From the NCBI GenBank assembly GCA_025655555.1, contig JAHXIQ010000002.1, forward strand, positions 744,001 to 808,000: a stretch of DNA of 64,000 bases. The letters run 5' to 3'. The notes beneath the pieces are model-generated. The model was given only the letters and a program-made list of their open reading frames with translations. It was not told where the DNA came from and did no database searches. The translations under genes were made by a program, and so were the position numbers. The stretch comes from Candidatus Thiodiazotropha sp. (ex Myrtea sp. 'scaly one' KF741663). GTDB lineage: Bacteria; Pseudomonadota; Gammaproteobacteria; Chromatiales; Chromatiaceae. This document shows positions 53,853-62,834 of this stretch, piece by piece. Positions within the stretch are counted from its first letter, which is position 1; the number at the start of each line of letters is the position of its first letter.

Positions 53853-54410
53853 ATGCTCAGACAGAGAAAAAGCAAACGTGAACGACGTGAAGCCAGGGAT
53901 CAGGCGCTACTTCGATATACCAAGCAGCGGCAAAGAAACCTGTTGGCCAATCCGGGATGTCATGAATTCATTGTTGTTCTTGATCATATGAAGGCTGGGT
54001 TCAATGTTGCAAAGATATTTCGCAGTGCAGAGGTATTTGGGGCCCGTGAAGTTCATCTCATTGATATCGGTCCATTCGACCCTGCCGCTGGAAAAGGGGG
54101 GTTCAAGAAAGTCCCGGCACGATTCTTCAAATGTTTTGCTGAAAGCTATGCTGATTTGGTAGACAGAGGATATGAGGTTTTTACGCTGAATGCGGAATGT
54201 GAGCACGTGCTGACAACAAGTGTGTTACCCGCTAAGTCGGCCTTTGTCTTGGGTCATGAGGAATGGGGGCACAGCTTTCAGCCGGAGGATTTCCCGGATA
54301 TCAGTTGTCTTTCGATCCCGCAATTTGGTCAGATAGAGAGCCTGAACGTCTCTGTGGCTGCTTCGGTGGTGATGTATGAATATGTCAGACAGGTGGTAGA
54401 TGGGGTGTGA
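53853..54410 (+). CDS. TrmH/SpoU family RNA 2'-O-methyltransferase
   Basis: A 185-residue SPOUT enzyme expected to methylate the 2'-OH of a tRNA or rRNA nucleotide with SAM. Motif 1 is FNVAKIFRSAEVFGA, motif 2 is FVLGHEEWGHS and motif 3 is LSIPQFGQIESLNVSVAAS, which forms the knotted cofactor site. A basic N-terminal extension (RQRKSKRERREARDQ) may bind RNA. It is divergent from the cytochrome gene, with a 119-bp gap. The target nucleotide cannot be read from the sequence; motif 3 is like TrmH/TrmL. Confidence 0.88.
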   Translation: MLRQRKSKRERREARDQALLRYTKQRQRNLLANPGCHEFIVVLDHMKAGFNVAKIFRSAEVFGAREVHLIDIGPFDPAAGKGGFKKVPARFFKCFAESYADLVDRGYEVFTLNAECEHVLTTSVLPAKSAFVLGHEEWGHSFQPEDFPDISCLSIPQFGQIESLNVSVAASVVMYEYVRQVVDGV

Positions 54411-54782
54411 GGCTTCAACCTGAGATTGCATCAGATTATTCCTCACAAACAATCCATACGGCGCAATCTGTGGCTAATAGTGAATCTTGAATCTCTCTGT
54501 GATGATTAATGAGAGAATGATGCCTGCAGCTGCAGGTATTAGAAGTAGCCAGATCATGGTTCGTCTCCTCATTGTGTCATGAAGGCGTCCATTCCAGAAG
54601 GTCAGCTTGTTATCAAGCGTTATTAATCAATATATAGGGTATTCTGGGCAATAAAGTCCTTTTTAAACTGTGATGGCTGTCTCACTAATCGCTAGAAAGT
54701 CATTTTTATCCCAAAAAAGATAGGACTGGGAGGATTTCGGTATCTATCGGATATCGAAGGATAAGCCGCTTTTTCTCGGGCG
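54411..54782. other. Intergenic region between the TrmH-like gene and ampE
   Basis: A 372-bp gap. It holds the putative 27-codon minus-strand frame at 54474-54557, listed separately. The remainder is AT-rich. No terminator with a clear U-tract was found for either flanking gene. Confidence 0.4.
54474..54557 (-). CDS. Putative 27-residue membrane protein
   Basis: A short frame with a strong ribosome-binding site (GAGGAGACG, well spaced from ATG 54557). The product begins MIWLLLIPAAAG, continues IILSLIITERF and ends IHY: one hydrophobic helix of about 20 residues with a basic end, like other small single-pass bacterial proteins. It lies downstream of ampE on the same strand, separated by about 225 bp. 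No family is recognised. The good ribosome-binding site and helix-like composition are the only support. Confidence 0.4.
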   Translation of the reverse strand: MIWLLLIPAAAGIILSLIITERFKIHY

Positions 54783-55670
54783 CTAGAATATCCCCGTGAA
54801 GGTAAGCACGGCGATGATGACCAAAAAAACCACCAGAGAACGCCATATGAGGGCCATTGCGGATTGTGGCAAGTGGCTGTAATCCTGCAGGGCTTCATTC
54901 GATTCGTCGAGCAGAGTGTTGAGCCGCATAGCTCCCCCGCCAGTACAGATGAGTGTGCCACTGTTGCTGTCACTGAATTCATCAAAGCGCCGACCCTGGA
55001 AGCTTCTCCAGCCGTAGAGCGCATCCTCAAAGCTGCCGGCGATGGCATAACAGACAGCGGTTACTCTGGCGGGCAGCCAGTCCAGGATGACAACCAGTTG
55101 TTTTGCATTGAGGTAGAAATCCAAGTCGCGGTTGGCATATTCCAGCTGCGGTAATCGAGTGGATAGGCGGTAGAGTAAAGCGCCCATGGGGCCAAGCAGC
55201 AAAAACCAGAAAAGTACCGCAAAGATTCTCTGGTTGGCCTGAAAAAGTGTGCCCTCAGCCACTGCCTGGGAAAGTGCGGGTTCGCTGGTCGGCGGCTCAT
55301 CGCCGATGATCTCCCGTGCAATCTCTTTGATAGATTCGTCGTCACCATCTTCGACAGCCCTGGTATAGGCATCGATCTGACTGTCGAGGTCGTCAGGGCC
55401 TAATGTGTAGAGCAGGACCAGGCCGGCGAATATCACCCCCAGTAGACCAAACATCGTGTTTGCAAATAGCTGTTGAGCTATTCCGGCTAACAGTAGAGGG
55501 GGGAGCAGTAGTGTCACAACCCTCATGATTCCCTGGCGCATCCACGCGGCACTATCTTGCTGTGCAAGCCACTGGCTAAAGCGATCCAGCCAGCGCATTT
55601 GCCGCAGGTGCTGATGATCGAGTAAAAAACGTTCTGCTATCAGGCAGATAAGAATAACCATGAGACTCAT
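54783..55670 (-). CDS. ampE: AmpE-like inner-membrane protein
   Basis: A 295-residue membrane protein of the AmpE/CobD-like family, in E. coli encoded beside ampD and linked to beta-lactamase signalling. Predicted helices are at the N-terminus (SLMVILICLIAERFLL), about 48-68, 70-90, 150-170 and near the C-terminus (LVVFLVIIAVLTFTGIF). The soluble acidic loop TRAVEDGDDESIKEIAREI and the late WRSFQGRRFDEFSDSNSG segment fit the family. It follows ampD by 96 bp on the same strand. Confidence 0.85.
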   Translation of the reverse strand: MSLMVILICLIAERFLLDHQHLRQMRWLDRFSQWLAQQDSAAWMRQGIMRVVTLLLPPLLLAGIAQQLFANTMFGLLGVIFAGLVLLYTLGPDDLDSQIDAYTRAVEDGDDESIKEIAREIIGDEPPTSEPALSQAVAEGTLFQANQRIFAVLFWFLLLGPMGALLYRLSTRLPQLEYANRDLDFYLNAKQLVVILDWLPARVTAVCYAIAGSFEDALYGWRSFQGRRFDEFSDSNSGTLICTGGGAMRLNTLLDESNEALQDYSHLPQSAMALIWRSLVVFLVIIAVLTFTGIF

Positions 55671-55766
55671 CGGGTAAGTGTCGGGTAAATGGTGAAAACT
55701 TTCAAGCCGATCGTGACTGATTCGAACCTGTAATTAAGTTGGATGCGGATATCTAGCAATTTTGCT

Positions 55767-56333
55767 CTACACTGCGCTGGATGAGTCGCTTTCTAAGGAT
55801 GCAATGTAACGAGGCCAGTCAAACAAGGGGCCCGGGTCCGTTTTGCGGTCAGGGGCGATGGAAGCATGGCTGGTAATCCGGGTTCTATCGATAGCCGGAT
55901 AGTGAGTGATAATCGTTTGCGTTGTCTGGGCCAGTGTAGCGTACTGATCATCAGTGAAGGGCATATCGTCAGATCCTTCCAGTTCTATGCCGATTGAGAA
56001 GTCGTTACATTGCTCACGACCACAGTAGCTTGAGATGCCTGCATGCCAGGCGCGTTGATTGAGAGGGACATATTGAATCAGTTGACCATCGCGACGTATC
56101 AATACGTGGCAGGATACCTTCAGCTTGTGTATCTCCCGGAAATAGGGGTGGGCATCGGGATCGAGGCGATTCATAAAAAGATCCTCGATCCAGGGACCGC
56201 CGAACTCCCCTGGTGGCAGACTGATACTATGTATCACCAATAGGTCGATTTGTGAGCTGGCAGGACGGTCATCCCTGTTTTCGCACAGGTGGAGTTCGGC
56301 CTCGTCGAGCAGGATGTCCCGCTGTTGAGTCAA
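55767..56333 (-). CDS. ampD: 1,6-anhydro-N-acetylmuramyl-L-alanine amidase AmpD
   Basis: Cytoplasmic zinc amidase that removes the stem peptide from anhydromuropeptides in peptidoglycan recycling. The 188-residue product has all zinc ligands: H35 (LLVIHSIS), H156 (RITSHASIAP) and D166 (RKTDPGP). E116-region IGIELEG and the SCHVLIRRDG motif are also present. There is no signal peptide, so it is the cytoplasmic AmpD. Its start overlaps the CBS gene stop by 4 bp, which ties cell-wall recycling to the CBS/PII/DUF1538 operon. ampC and ampR are not in the window. Confidence 0.96.
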   Translation of the reverse strand: MTQQRDILLDEAELHLCENRDDRPASSQIDLLVIHSISLPPGEFGGPWIEDLFMNRLDPDAHPYFREIHKLKVSCHVLIRRDGQLIQYVPLNQRAWHAGISSYCGREQCNDFSIGIELEGSDDMPFTDDQYATLAQTTQTIITHYPAIDRTRITSHASIAPDRKTDPGPLFDWPRYIASLESDSSSAV

Positions 56334-56746
56334 GCTGTCTGCCGCTTGCGTTTGAGGCCCTTGAGGACCATGTCGGTATAGCTGACGATCCCCACTACCT
56401 CGCCATTTTCAACTACCGGCGCCCGTGAAAGGTCAAAGCGGCTGAAAATCCTGGCGCAGTAGCGAATGTCCATATCCGGCGATACTGTGAAAGCGGGTTT
56501 GGTCATGATTTCATAGATGTTGACCCTTTCAGGTGCCCGGTCGACTGCCAGTACTTGGCGGGCAATATCAGACAGCATGACCAAACCAAACTCATCATCC
56601 GGATTGCGTTTCTTCACAATGAGACATTTTGTCTCCACATGAAGCATGTTTTTTCCCAATGCGGTCTCCACGGTATCCATACCGTCGACCATGTCGAAAT
56701 CGGGTTTCATGACATCCCTGACCCGAATCACTTGTTCTTCGCTCAT
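56330..56746 (-). CDS. CBS-pair protein
   Basis: A 138-residue soluble protein made of two CBS domains, which usually bind adenine nucleotides as energy sensors. The first CBS is at about 6-70 (VRDVMKPDFDMVDGMDTVE, then GLVMLSDIARQ), the second at about 78-132 (EIMTKPAFTVSPDMDI, then VVGIVSYTDMVLKGL). Its ATG overlaps the PII-like stop by 4 bp and its stop overlaps ampD by 4 bp. No effector domain is fused, so it probably acts on a partner, most simply the DUF1538 membrane proteins. Confidence 0.88.
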   Translation of the reverse strand: MSEEQVIRVRDVMKPDFDMVDGMDTVETALGKNMLHVETKCLIVKKRNPDDEFGLVMLSDIARQVLAVDRAPERVNIYEIMTKPAFTVSPDMDIRYCARIFSRFDLSRAPVVENGEVVGIVSYTDMVLKGLKRKRQTA

Positions 56747-57093
56747 AACTCCTCCTCAATGACCTGTGAGAGTGTCTGGATCTGGTGACTGACACCTACC
56801 GCATCCTCGATGTCGATCTGAAAGGCGATGCCGCTGCCAGGCTGCTCATCAAAATGGCCGGCCTCGGCTATCTCTTCCAGTATCGTACGGCAGAGATGCT
56901 CCTCCACCAGCAGCATGAGCACGTCTCGCTGGGTCTCCAGTGTCAGTCCGAAAAAGGTTTTCGACTGTTGTACGCCTTCGCCCCTGGCTTGGTTTATAAT
57001 TGTTGAACCGGTGGCGCCTGCGGCTCGGGCGGCCTCCAAAACCTTCTCGGTGGTACTGTCCTCCACCAGGGCGATGATGAGTTTAAAGTGCAT
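56743..57093 (-). CDS. Divergent PII-like signal protein
   Basis: A 116-residue protein with the PII ferredoxin-like fold pattern (KLIIALVEDSTTEKVLEAAR at the start). The T-loop area INQARGEGVQQSKTFF lacks the uridylylated tyrosine context of GlnB/GlnK, and the usual TGxxGDGKI B-loop is replaced by EQPGSGIAFQI. It is thus PII-like, not a standard nitrogen regulator, and its ligand is open. It lies 18 bp after the second DUF1538 gene and overlaps the CBS gene. PII-like trimers commonly plug or gate a membrane protein encoded next door, as SbtB and GlnK do, so DUF1538 is the likely target. Confidence 0.8.
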   Translation of the reverse strand: MHFKLIIALVEDSTTEKVLEAARAAGATGSTIINQARGEGVQQSKTFFGLTLETQRDVLMLLVEEHLCRTILEEIAEAGHFDEQPGSGIAFQIDIEDAVGVSHQIQTLSQVIEEEL

Positions 57094-57111
57094 GGTTTGT
57101 ACCTCGAAAAG

Positions 57112-57882
57112 TCATCGATTACGCTTATTAGATCGCCATTCGCTCAATTGTGCATAAGCCATGACGGACATAATGGGAAACAGGCTGGCAAAGGCTATCA
57201 GGCCAAAGCCGTCCAATAAGGGATTCCGACCGGGGATATTGCTCGATAGCCCTAGACCGAGAGCAGCGACCAGGGGTACGGTAACGGTGGATGTGGTGAC
57301 ACCACCGGAGTCGTAAGCCAGTGCAATGATGGTGCGGGGTGCATATAGAGTTTGCACGATCACCACAACGTAGCCGGTCATGATGTACCAATGCAGTGGG
57401 GTGCCACTGATGATGCGGTAACTGCCGATGGCAATCCCTACTGCGACACCGATGGCTACCGCAATACGTAACCCCCACTGGCTGATCGCGCCACCTGAGA
57501 CCTGGTTGGCCTTGATCGTCACGGCAATCAACGATGGTTCGGCAATAGTTGTGGAAAAACCGATGCTGGCGGCAAACAGATAGACCCATAAGTAGTGATG
57601 CCACTCCACTTCCTGCATATTTGGGCTGATGCCTAGAAACTCCGGTGAGGTGAGCTGGGAAGCCATCAGTTTTCCCAGAGGGAAGAGCGCAAGATCCAGT
57701 CCCTCAAGAAACAGCACAAGCCCTAACAGCACCATAAGGAGGCCGATCAAAACCTCTTTTGGGTTTTTCAACGGCCGTCTGAGTACCAAAAACTGGAAAC
57801 CGAAGAGAATACCGGCAATGGGCAGTACATCGAGCAATGTACCGGTCAGGACCTGAAGAAAATGCGTCAGCAGATCATTCAT
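57112..57882 (-). CDS. DUF1538 family membrane protein, second of tandem pair
   Basis: A 256-residue polytopic membrane protein with about seven hydrophobic segments. Conserved features are [29 protein letters not shown], then [26 protein letters not shown], and [20 protein letters not shown]. The two TT-containing motifs (TTIAEP and [10 protein letters not shown]) sit in matching halves and may reflect an internal duplication with re-entrant loops, as in some transporters. Its ATG overlaps the first DUF1538 stop by 4 bp. Function of the family is unknown; transport is inferred. Confidence 0.85.
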   Translation of the reverse strand: MNDLLTHFLQVLTGTLLDVLPIAGILFGFQFLVLRRPLKNPKEVLIGLLMVLLGLVLFLEGLDLALFPLGKLMASQLTSPEFLGISPNMQEVEWHHYLWVYLFAASIGFSTTIAEPSLIAVTIKANQVSGGAISQWGLRIAVAIGVAVGIAIGSYRIISGTPLHWYIMTGYVVVIVQTLYAPRTIIALAYDSGGVTTSTVTVPLVAALGLGLSSNIPGRNPLLDGFGLIAFASLFPIMSVMAYAQLSEWRSNKRNR

Positions 57883-58610
57883 AGCAGGATGCCGTAACCC
57901 ATGACAAAGATCATCGGAGTGAGGGAGGCGAATGCAATCAGCCCGAAACCATCGATCATGGGGTTACGTCCCTTAATACTCGATGCCAGCCCCACCCCCA
58001 GTGCGGTGACTAACGGAACGGTGATGGTTGATGTGGTGACTCCGCCAGAATCGTACGCGATACCGATGATCTCTTCCGGGGCGAGGGCGGTCATGAGCAC
58101 AACGCCCAGATACCCACTGATGATCAGATATTGTACAGGCCACCCCTTGATAATACGCAGGACACCCAGCACGATGGCGAACCCCACCGAGACGGCCACT
58201 GTGTAGCGAAGGCCGTTTGCGTAACTATCTTCAGATTGCTGATTGTCTTCAATCATGCCCCCAGTTGCTGCGATTTTCGCTGCTTCTTCGGCGATTTTGA
58301 TTAACGCGGGTTCTGCTACCGTGGTTCCGAATCCGAGTGCAAAAGCAAACAACAGCAGCCAATTCAGGCTACCCTTGCGAGCGAAATCCCAAGCCATGCT
58401 TTCGCCAAGTGGAAATAGTGCCAGATTCAACCCCTGGATGAAGAGGCTCAGGCCCAGGACGACGAGTAGCGTGCCAACCAGCAGTACGCCCAAATTGGGT
58501 ATGGGTTGTTGTAGTATGAAGATCTGAAAAAAACCAATGACAGCGACAATCGGCGTTAGGTCACGGAGGCTATCCAGAAGGGATGCGGCGAAGTGCCTGA
58601 GCAAGCGCAT
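57879..58610 (-). CDS. DUF1538 family membrane protein, first of tandem pair
   Basis: A 243-residue paralogue of the next gene: [49 protein letters not shown] and [20 protein letters not shown] match it position by position. Between the TTVAEP motif and the next helix it has an extra hydrophilic insert (about 25 residues around [13 protein letters not shown]). ATG 58610 ([12 protein letters not shown]) begins the conserved part; an upstream in-frame start at 58724 adds a Cys-rich segment unlike the family. No clear Shine-Dalgarno sequence, so the start is uncertain. First gene of the operon running to ampE. Confidence 0.83.
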   Translation of the reverse strand: MRLLRHFAASLLDSLRDLTPIVAVIGFFQIFILQQPIPNLGVLLVGTLLVVLGLSLFIQGLNLALFPLGESMAWDFARKGSLNWLLLFAFALGFGTTVAEPALIKIAEEAAKIAATGGMIEDNQQSEDSYANGLRYTVAVSVGFAIVLGVLRIIKGWPVQYLIISGYLGVVLMTALAPEEIIGIAYDSGGVTTSTITVPLVTALGVGLASSIKGRNPMIDGFGLIAFASLTPMIFVMGYGILL

Positions 58611-58724
58611 GTTATGATAGTGATTATTATCTATTTGGACGCCGCAAACGATACAGCACTTGCTGTACGACATGCAACGGTAGTGGGGTAGCCTGATTGT
58701 CTGTTCTGTGTAACCCCCATACAT

Positions 58725-59137
58725 AGTTTATCAGTGACAATGGTTAACCCGGCAACCTAATTAGGTGCTGCTGGGTTGAAATCACGGGAAGTTAGCTGCC
58801 CCGGGGTTGTCTAAGGTGGTGCAACTTAGTCATTTTGTTCTTGAGAATGACATTCCATTGACGACCAAGGACTTGGGAAATGCCCTACTCAAGCGGATAT
58901 TAAGGTGTGTTAACATCTTGCTATGCTTGATATTTGTTGAAAGCTCAGAGTCTTAGTGCTAGTTTTTAGGTACGGCTTCGCACATGGAAAGCGTGGACGC
59001 GTTTCCCTGTCCCTGGCTTTTGTGAGGGTTTTCTCAGTCATTGATGGCAGAGTGTCATACCTTAATACATAGGTGCGGGTAGGTGATTCTGGTTGCATCG
59101 GAACATATGTGCGGCGGTTTTTTAAAAGTGTCTACAA
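58725..59137. other. Divergent intergenic region before the DUF1631 gene
   Basis: A 413-bp gap between divergent genes (527 bp if the first DUF1538 gene starts at 58610). A plausible plus-strand sigma70 promoter, TTGAAA (58937-58942), 17 bp, TAGTTT (58960-58965), is listed separately. A short minus-strand frame of 62 codons at 58910-59098 has no supporting features. No other element was recognised. Confidence 0.4.
58937..58965 (+). promoter_or_regulatory. Candidate sigma70 promoter for the DUF1631 gene
   Basis: TTGAAA and TAGTTT are spaced by 17 bp, about 170 bp before the start codon. The -10 matches TATAAT only partly. Confidence 0.35.
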
Positions 59138-61477
59138 ATGCCAGGTCAAGACAACATAATTACTTTCGGCTCAGCAGTGCCTCGTCGAAGCAACATCTCT
59201 CTTGATGTCAATGGGCGTCGGATTGCGGCTGAGTGCCGTAAACTGATTGCTCTGACCCTCCCAAAGTTAATGGGCGGCCTGTTCGAAAATCTCGATGATG
59301 CACTCTACGAGATGGCCAATAAGTCTGATAGCAATACGCTGCAGAATGTCTACTTCGATTCCATGCGCGAGCTGCGCAAGCAACGAAATAACATTGATCG
59401 CTCGTTCAATCAGGAGATATTGCGGATTTATGATCGCTTCTGGGAGACGGGTGAGGTCAGCGTTTCTCAACCCAGCCTCGATGAGCTAAGCCGAGATACT
59501 GAGATGGCGTTGCTCGACGATGAGGAGCTTGAGGACTCTCTTGCCATCACCAATATGGTCTCCAAGGCAGAGAACCGCTTCACCCGTGAGCTTTATGCTA
59601 TGGGCCAGCGATTTGCCTACATCATCGGTGGTGGACGCATTGATGAACGTTTTGCACAACAGTCACCATTATCGCCAGCGGTCCTTTGTGGCGCCTTTCA
59701 AGTCGCGATGAGTAGTGTGCCGGTCGAGTTGCCGGTCAAGCTGGTTGTCTACAAGCTATTCGATCGGCACATCATGCATTTCATTGGCGGGCTGTATGAC
59801 GAAATCAACATCCTGCTGGGTCAAGCGGGTGTTATTCCCAAGCTGACACCAAAAGTCCGACGTAACCCGGTTTCACCTGCAATGGTGCGTGGGGATGGAG
59901 GGGAAAGCCAACTGGCAGGAGAATCTTCCTATCTGGCAGATCCAGCAAGTCAATCGGCATATACCACCCCAACACAGGCCGCCGATGTCCAAGGTGAGGT
60001 GTTTGCGGCTTTGCAGCAGTTACTGGGTGTCAGGCGTACTCGGGTTCCCGATGGGATGACTGCTTCCAGTCTGATGGTCACTGCCCCGGTAGGTACAGTG
60101 CCGGTGATCGATACCGGAGAGTTGCTGGGTGCGCTAAATGCGATTCAGCAGTCCAATGTGGTGATGTTGCCTCAGGGGCGCCGTGTCACACAGGCCTTAA
60201 GCCCCGATCAGATGCGTGCGCAGCTGGTCAGTGATCTGCAGATTGCTTCCGATGGTCATGTCACTCGGGCACTGGGCGATGCTGACAATGACACTATTGA
60301 TGTCATCTCCATGCTGTTCGAATTTATCCTGGACGACTATAGCCTGCCGGATGCCATGAAGGCGCTCATCAGTCGTCTCCAGATACCGATGCTCAAAGTC
60401 GCCATCATCGACAAGAGCTTTTTCAGTAAGAAAGTGCACCCTGCCCGACGTCTGCTCAATTCGCTGGCACAGGCTGCCGTGGGTTGGAATGATACGGGTG
60501 ACAGGGCAAATGATGTTCTCTACATAAAAATAGAGTCTATCGTAAAACGGGTGCTGAACGATTTCCAGGATGATCCTGCGCTCTTCTCCGAGTTGGACGA
60601 TGAGTTCAGTGCCTGGTGGCAACAGGAGCAACGCGGGGCGCAGATTGCCGAGCAGCGCACCAATCAGGTGACTCGGGGCAAGGAGCAGCTCAGATCAGCA
60701 AAACAGACTGTTGTTTCCGAGTTAAACAAGCGGCTGGATTCACAACAGGTGCTACCTGAAGCCGTAATGGCTTTGTTGGAGGATGGCTGGAAGGACGTAC
60801 TCTTGTTGAACTATCTGCGTCAGGGCGCTGACAGTAAGGAGTGGCGGGAGTCTCTAGAGATTGTCGATCGCCTATTGTGGAGCGTTCAACCTAAGTCTGA
60901 CTATGCAGAGCGTCAGCAACTACTGCGAGGAATACCGGAACTGTTGAGGAATTTGAGAGAGCGACTCAACAGCATCTCGTTCGATCAGCACAAGATGGCG
61001 CGTCTGTTTAAAGAGTTGCAAAACTGCCATATAGGATGCCTCAGGGGCGGTGATCCGAATCTCATGGGTGGTGCGGGTACCAATCCTTCTGTATCCCATG
61101 AAGTGCATTTTCCCGATAGTCAGATTGTGTCCGCTGACAGCACCATGCGTCAGGCGGCTGATGACGCTGTCGATGAACACGATGAGTTCTCCTTGCAGGC
61201 AGGCGATTTGGAAATCGGTACCTGGTTGGAGATGCAGGATGGCTCGGTAAAGAACCGGGTCAAACTCTCCTGGAAAAGCAAGGTGACCGATACCTACATC
61301 TTCGTCAATCGCAAGGGTATGAAGGCGATGGAATTGACCACTGCCGGTCTGGCGAAGCGCTTTCGCGATGAGACGGCCAAACTGGTAGAGGTATCCGACA
61401 CACCGATCATTGATCGTGCGCTGGATGCCATGCTCACCGCATTGAAGAATACGGCTGCTTCCACTGCTTCGGCCTGA
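59138..61477 (+). CDS. DUF1631 family protein
   Basis: A 779-residue soluble protein with no signal peptide or membrane helix. It has the layout of DUF1631 proteins: a helical N-terminal part (TLPKLMGGLFENLDDALYEM), a middle part with VISMLFEFILDDYSLPDAMK and LISRLQIPMLKVAIIDKSFF, then HPARRLLNSLAQAAVGW. It ends in a small beta-rich domain (about 690-760) with LEIGTWLEMQDGSVKNRVKL, KVTDTYIFVNRKGMKAMEL. That last domain resembles PilZ-type barrels, but no RxxxR motif was seen, so c-di-GMP binding is not claimed. No good ribosome-binding site precedes ATG 59138. Function unknown. Confidence 0.85.
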   Translation: MPGQDNIITFGSAVPRRSNISLDVNGRRIAAECRKLIALTLPKLMGGLFENLDDALYEMANKSDSNTLQNVYFDSMRELRKQRNNIDRSFNQEILRIYDRFWETGEVSVSQPSLDELSRDTEMALLDDEELEDSLAITNMVSKAENRFTRELYAMGQRFAYIIGGGRIDERFAQQSPLSPAVLCGAFQVAMSSVPVELPVKLVVYKLFDRHIMHFIGGLYDEINILLGQAGVIPKLTPKVRRNPVSPAMVRGDGGESQLAGESSYLADPASQSAYTTPTQAADVQGEVFAALQQLLGVRRTRVPDGMTASSLMVTAPVGTVPVIDTGELLGALNAIQQSNVVMLPQGRRVTQALSPDQMRAQLVSDLQIASDGHVTRALGDADNDTIDVISMLFEFILDDYSLPDAMKALISRLQIPMLKVAIIDKSFFSKKVHPARRLLNSLAQAAVGWNDTGDRANDVLYIKIESIVKRVLNDFQDDPALFSELDDEFSAWWQQEQRGAQIAEQRTNQVTRGKEQLRSAKQTVVSELNKRLDSQQVLPEAVMALLEDGWKDVLLLNYLRQGADSKEWRESLEIVDRLLWSVQPKSDYAERQQLLRGIPELLRNLRERLNSISFDQHKMARLFKELQNCHIGCLRGGDPNLMGGAGTNPSVSHEVHFPDSQIVSADSTMRQAADDAVDEHDEFSLQAGDLEIGTWLEMQDGSVKNRVKLSWKSKVTDTYIFVNRKGMKAMELTTAGLAKRFRDETAKLVEVSDTPIIDRALDAMLTALKNTAASTASA

Positions 61478-61489
61478 TCAATCGCTGCA

Positions 61490-61517
61490 TTGACACCTGT
61501 CTGATCCCAATTAAACT
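61490..61517 (+). promoter_or_regulatory. Candidate sigma70 promoter of FKBP-nadC
   Basis: TTGACA (61490-61495) and TAAACT (61512-61517) are 16 bp apart, just after the DUF1631 stop and 65 bp before the FKBP start codon. Confidence 0.5.
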
Positions 61518-61582
61518 GCAGACTTTCCAAGTCAAGCGCAAACAGGCGCCTGTGGCTGACACGCCCTATGAGGAGTTCTTCA

Positions 61583-61930
61583 ATGAGTGAGAAAATGACT
61601 GATTCCGGTCTTAAGTATGAGGATTTGAGTGAAGGTGATGGAGAGCAAGCCGCCGCCGGCCAGCGTGTTACCGTTCACTATACCGGCTGGTTAGTGGAGG
61701 GAGAAAAATTTGATTCTTCGCTGGATCGCAACCAGCCTTTTGACTTCACGCTGGGAAAGGGCATGGTGATTCGTGGCTGGGATGAAGGCGTTGCCGGGAT
61801 GAAAGTCGGTGGGAAACGTCGCCTCACCATTCCACCCCAGCTGGGATATGGTGCAAGAGGTGCCGGAGGCGTCATCCCACCGAATGCCACTCTTGTGTTC
61901 GAAGTGGAATTGCTCGCAGTTTCGGGATGA
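61583..61930 (+). CDS. FKBP-type peptidyl-prolyl cis-trans isomerase, single domain
   Basis: A 115-residue cytoplasmic FKBP. Active-site residues are visible: [40 protein letters not shown] and [20 protein letters not shown], which together build the FK506 and proline pocket. ATG 61583 (MSEKMTDSG) follows GAGGAG; a start 15 bp upstream lacks it. The stop overlaps the nadC ATG by 4 bp, so the two genes are coupled, though no functional link is known. Confidence 0.95.
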   Translation: MSEKMTDSGLKYEDLSEGDGEQAAAGQRVTVHYTGWLVEGEKFDSSLDRNQPFDFTLGKGMVIRGWDEGVAGMKVGGKRRLTIPPQLGYGARGAGGVIPPNATLVFEVELLAVSG

Positions 61931-62766
61931 ATGACTCGCCCATTCCAGCTCACCTGCAGCGACAGGTGAAGCAGGCGTTAGAGGAAGATCTTGGCAGTGG
62001 TGACCTTACCGCTGGACTGATTTCCGAGAGCGCCCGGGCAGAGGTTGAGATTGTCTGCCGGGAATCTGCGGTACTTTGCGGTACGGCTTGGTTCGATGAA
62101 GTGTTTCGGCAGCTGGATGATGAAGTGGTGATCCAGTGGCAGGCAAAGGATGGTGATCGTCTGGTACCCGCTCAAGTCATTTGTACCTTGCAGGGCCAGA
62201 CCCGTGCTCTGCTGAGTGGAGAGAGGACTGCGCTGAATTATCTACAGACGCTTTCAGGCACAGCTACGCTGGCACGACGCTACGCAGATATTGTGGCAGA
62301 TACAGGTGCAACAATTCTCGATACCCGCAAGACCATTCCGGGTCTTCGTCTGCAGCAAAAATATGCAGTCAGTTGTGGTGGTTGTGAAAACCATCGCATC
62401 GGGCTATACGATGCGGTTTTGATCAAGGAAAACCACATCCATGCGGCCGGTTCGATTCAAGCTGCGTTACAGATGGCAATGGACACCGTTCCGGCAGGCA
62501 TCAGTATTGAGATTGAAGTGGAATCACTTTCTCAGTTGGAGCAGGCGCTTGAGTCAGGTGCAAAACGTGTGTTACTCGATAACTTCGATCTGGATGCGCT
62601 TCGGGCAGCAGTGAAGTTGAATGCCGGTCGAGCCAGACTGGAGGCCTCCGGCAACGTCAACCTGCAAACGGTTCGCGCCATTGCCGAGACGGGCGTGGAT
62701 GATATCTCCGTTGGGGCTCTGACCAAGGACATCAAGGCCGTTGATCTCTCAATGTTGTTCGTATAA
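61927..62766 (+). CDS. nadC: Nicotinate-nucleotide pyrophosphorylase (carboxylating)
   Basis: Quinolinate phosphoribosyltransferase of de novo NAD synthesis, using PRPP. The product is 279 residues with [17 protein letters not shown], the signature [37 protein letters not shown], and the end [19 protein letters not shown]. Start and stop codons overlap the FKBP gene as ATGA. nadA and nadB are not in the window. Confidence 0.97.
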   Translation: MNDSPIPAHLQRQVKQALEEDLGSGDLTAGLISESARAEVEIVCRESAVLCGTAWFDEVFRQLDDEVVIQWQAKDGDRLVPAQVICTLQGQTRALLSGERTALNYLQTLSGTATLARRYADIVADTGATILDTRKTIPGLRLQQKYAVSCGGCENHRIGLYDAVLIKENHIHAAGSIQAALQMAMDTVPAGISIEIEVESLSQLEQALESGAKRVLLDNFDLDALRAAVKLNAGRARLEASGNVNLQTVRAIAETGVDDISVGALTKDIKAVDLSMLFV

Positions 62767-62834
62767 CCCGGGTCTGAAAACAGGGAATATGGCTTGATTC
62801 TCAGGGTTATGGGGCGATAGTGCGAAGAGAGGTG

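Noticed and set aside
58910-59098. A 62-codon minus-strand frame in the DUF1538-DUF1631 gap
   Set aside because: Polar, Thr/Arg-rich product without ribosome-binding site or helix pattern; overlaps the likely promoter region.
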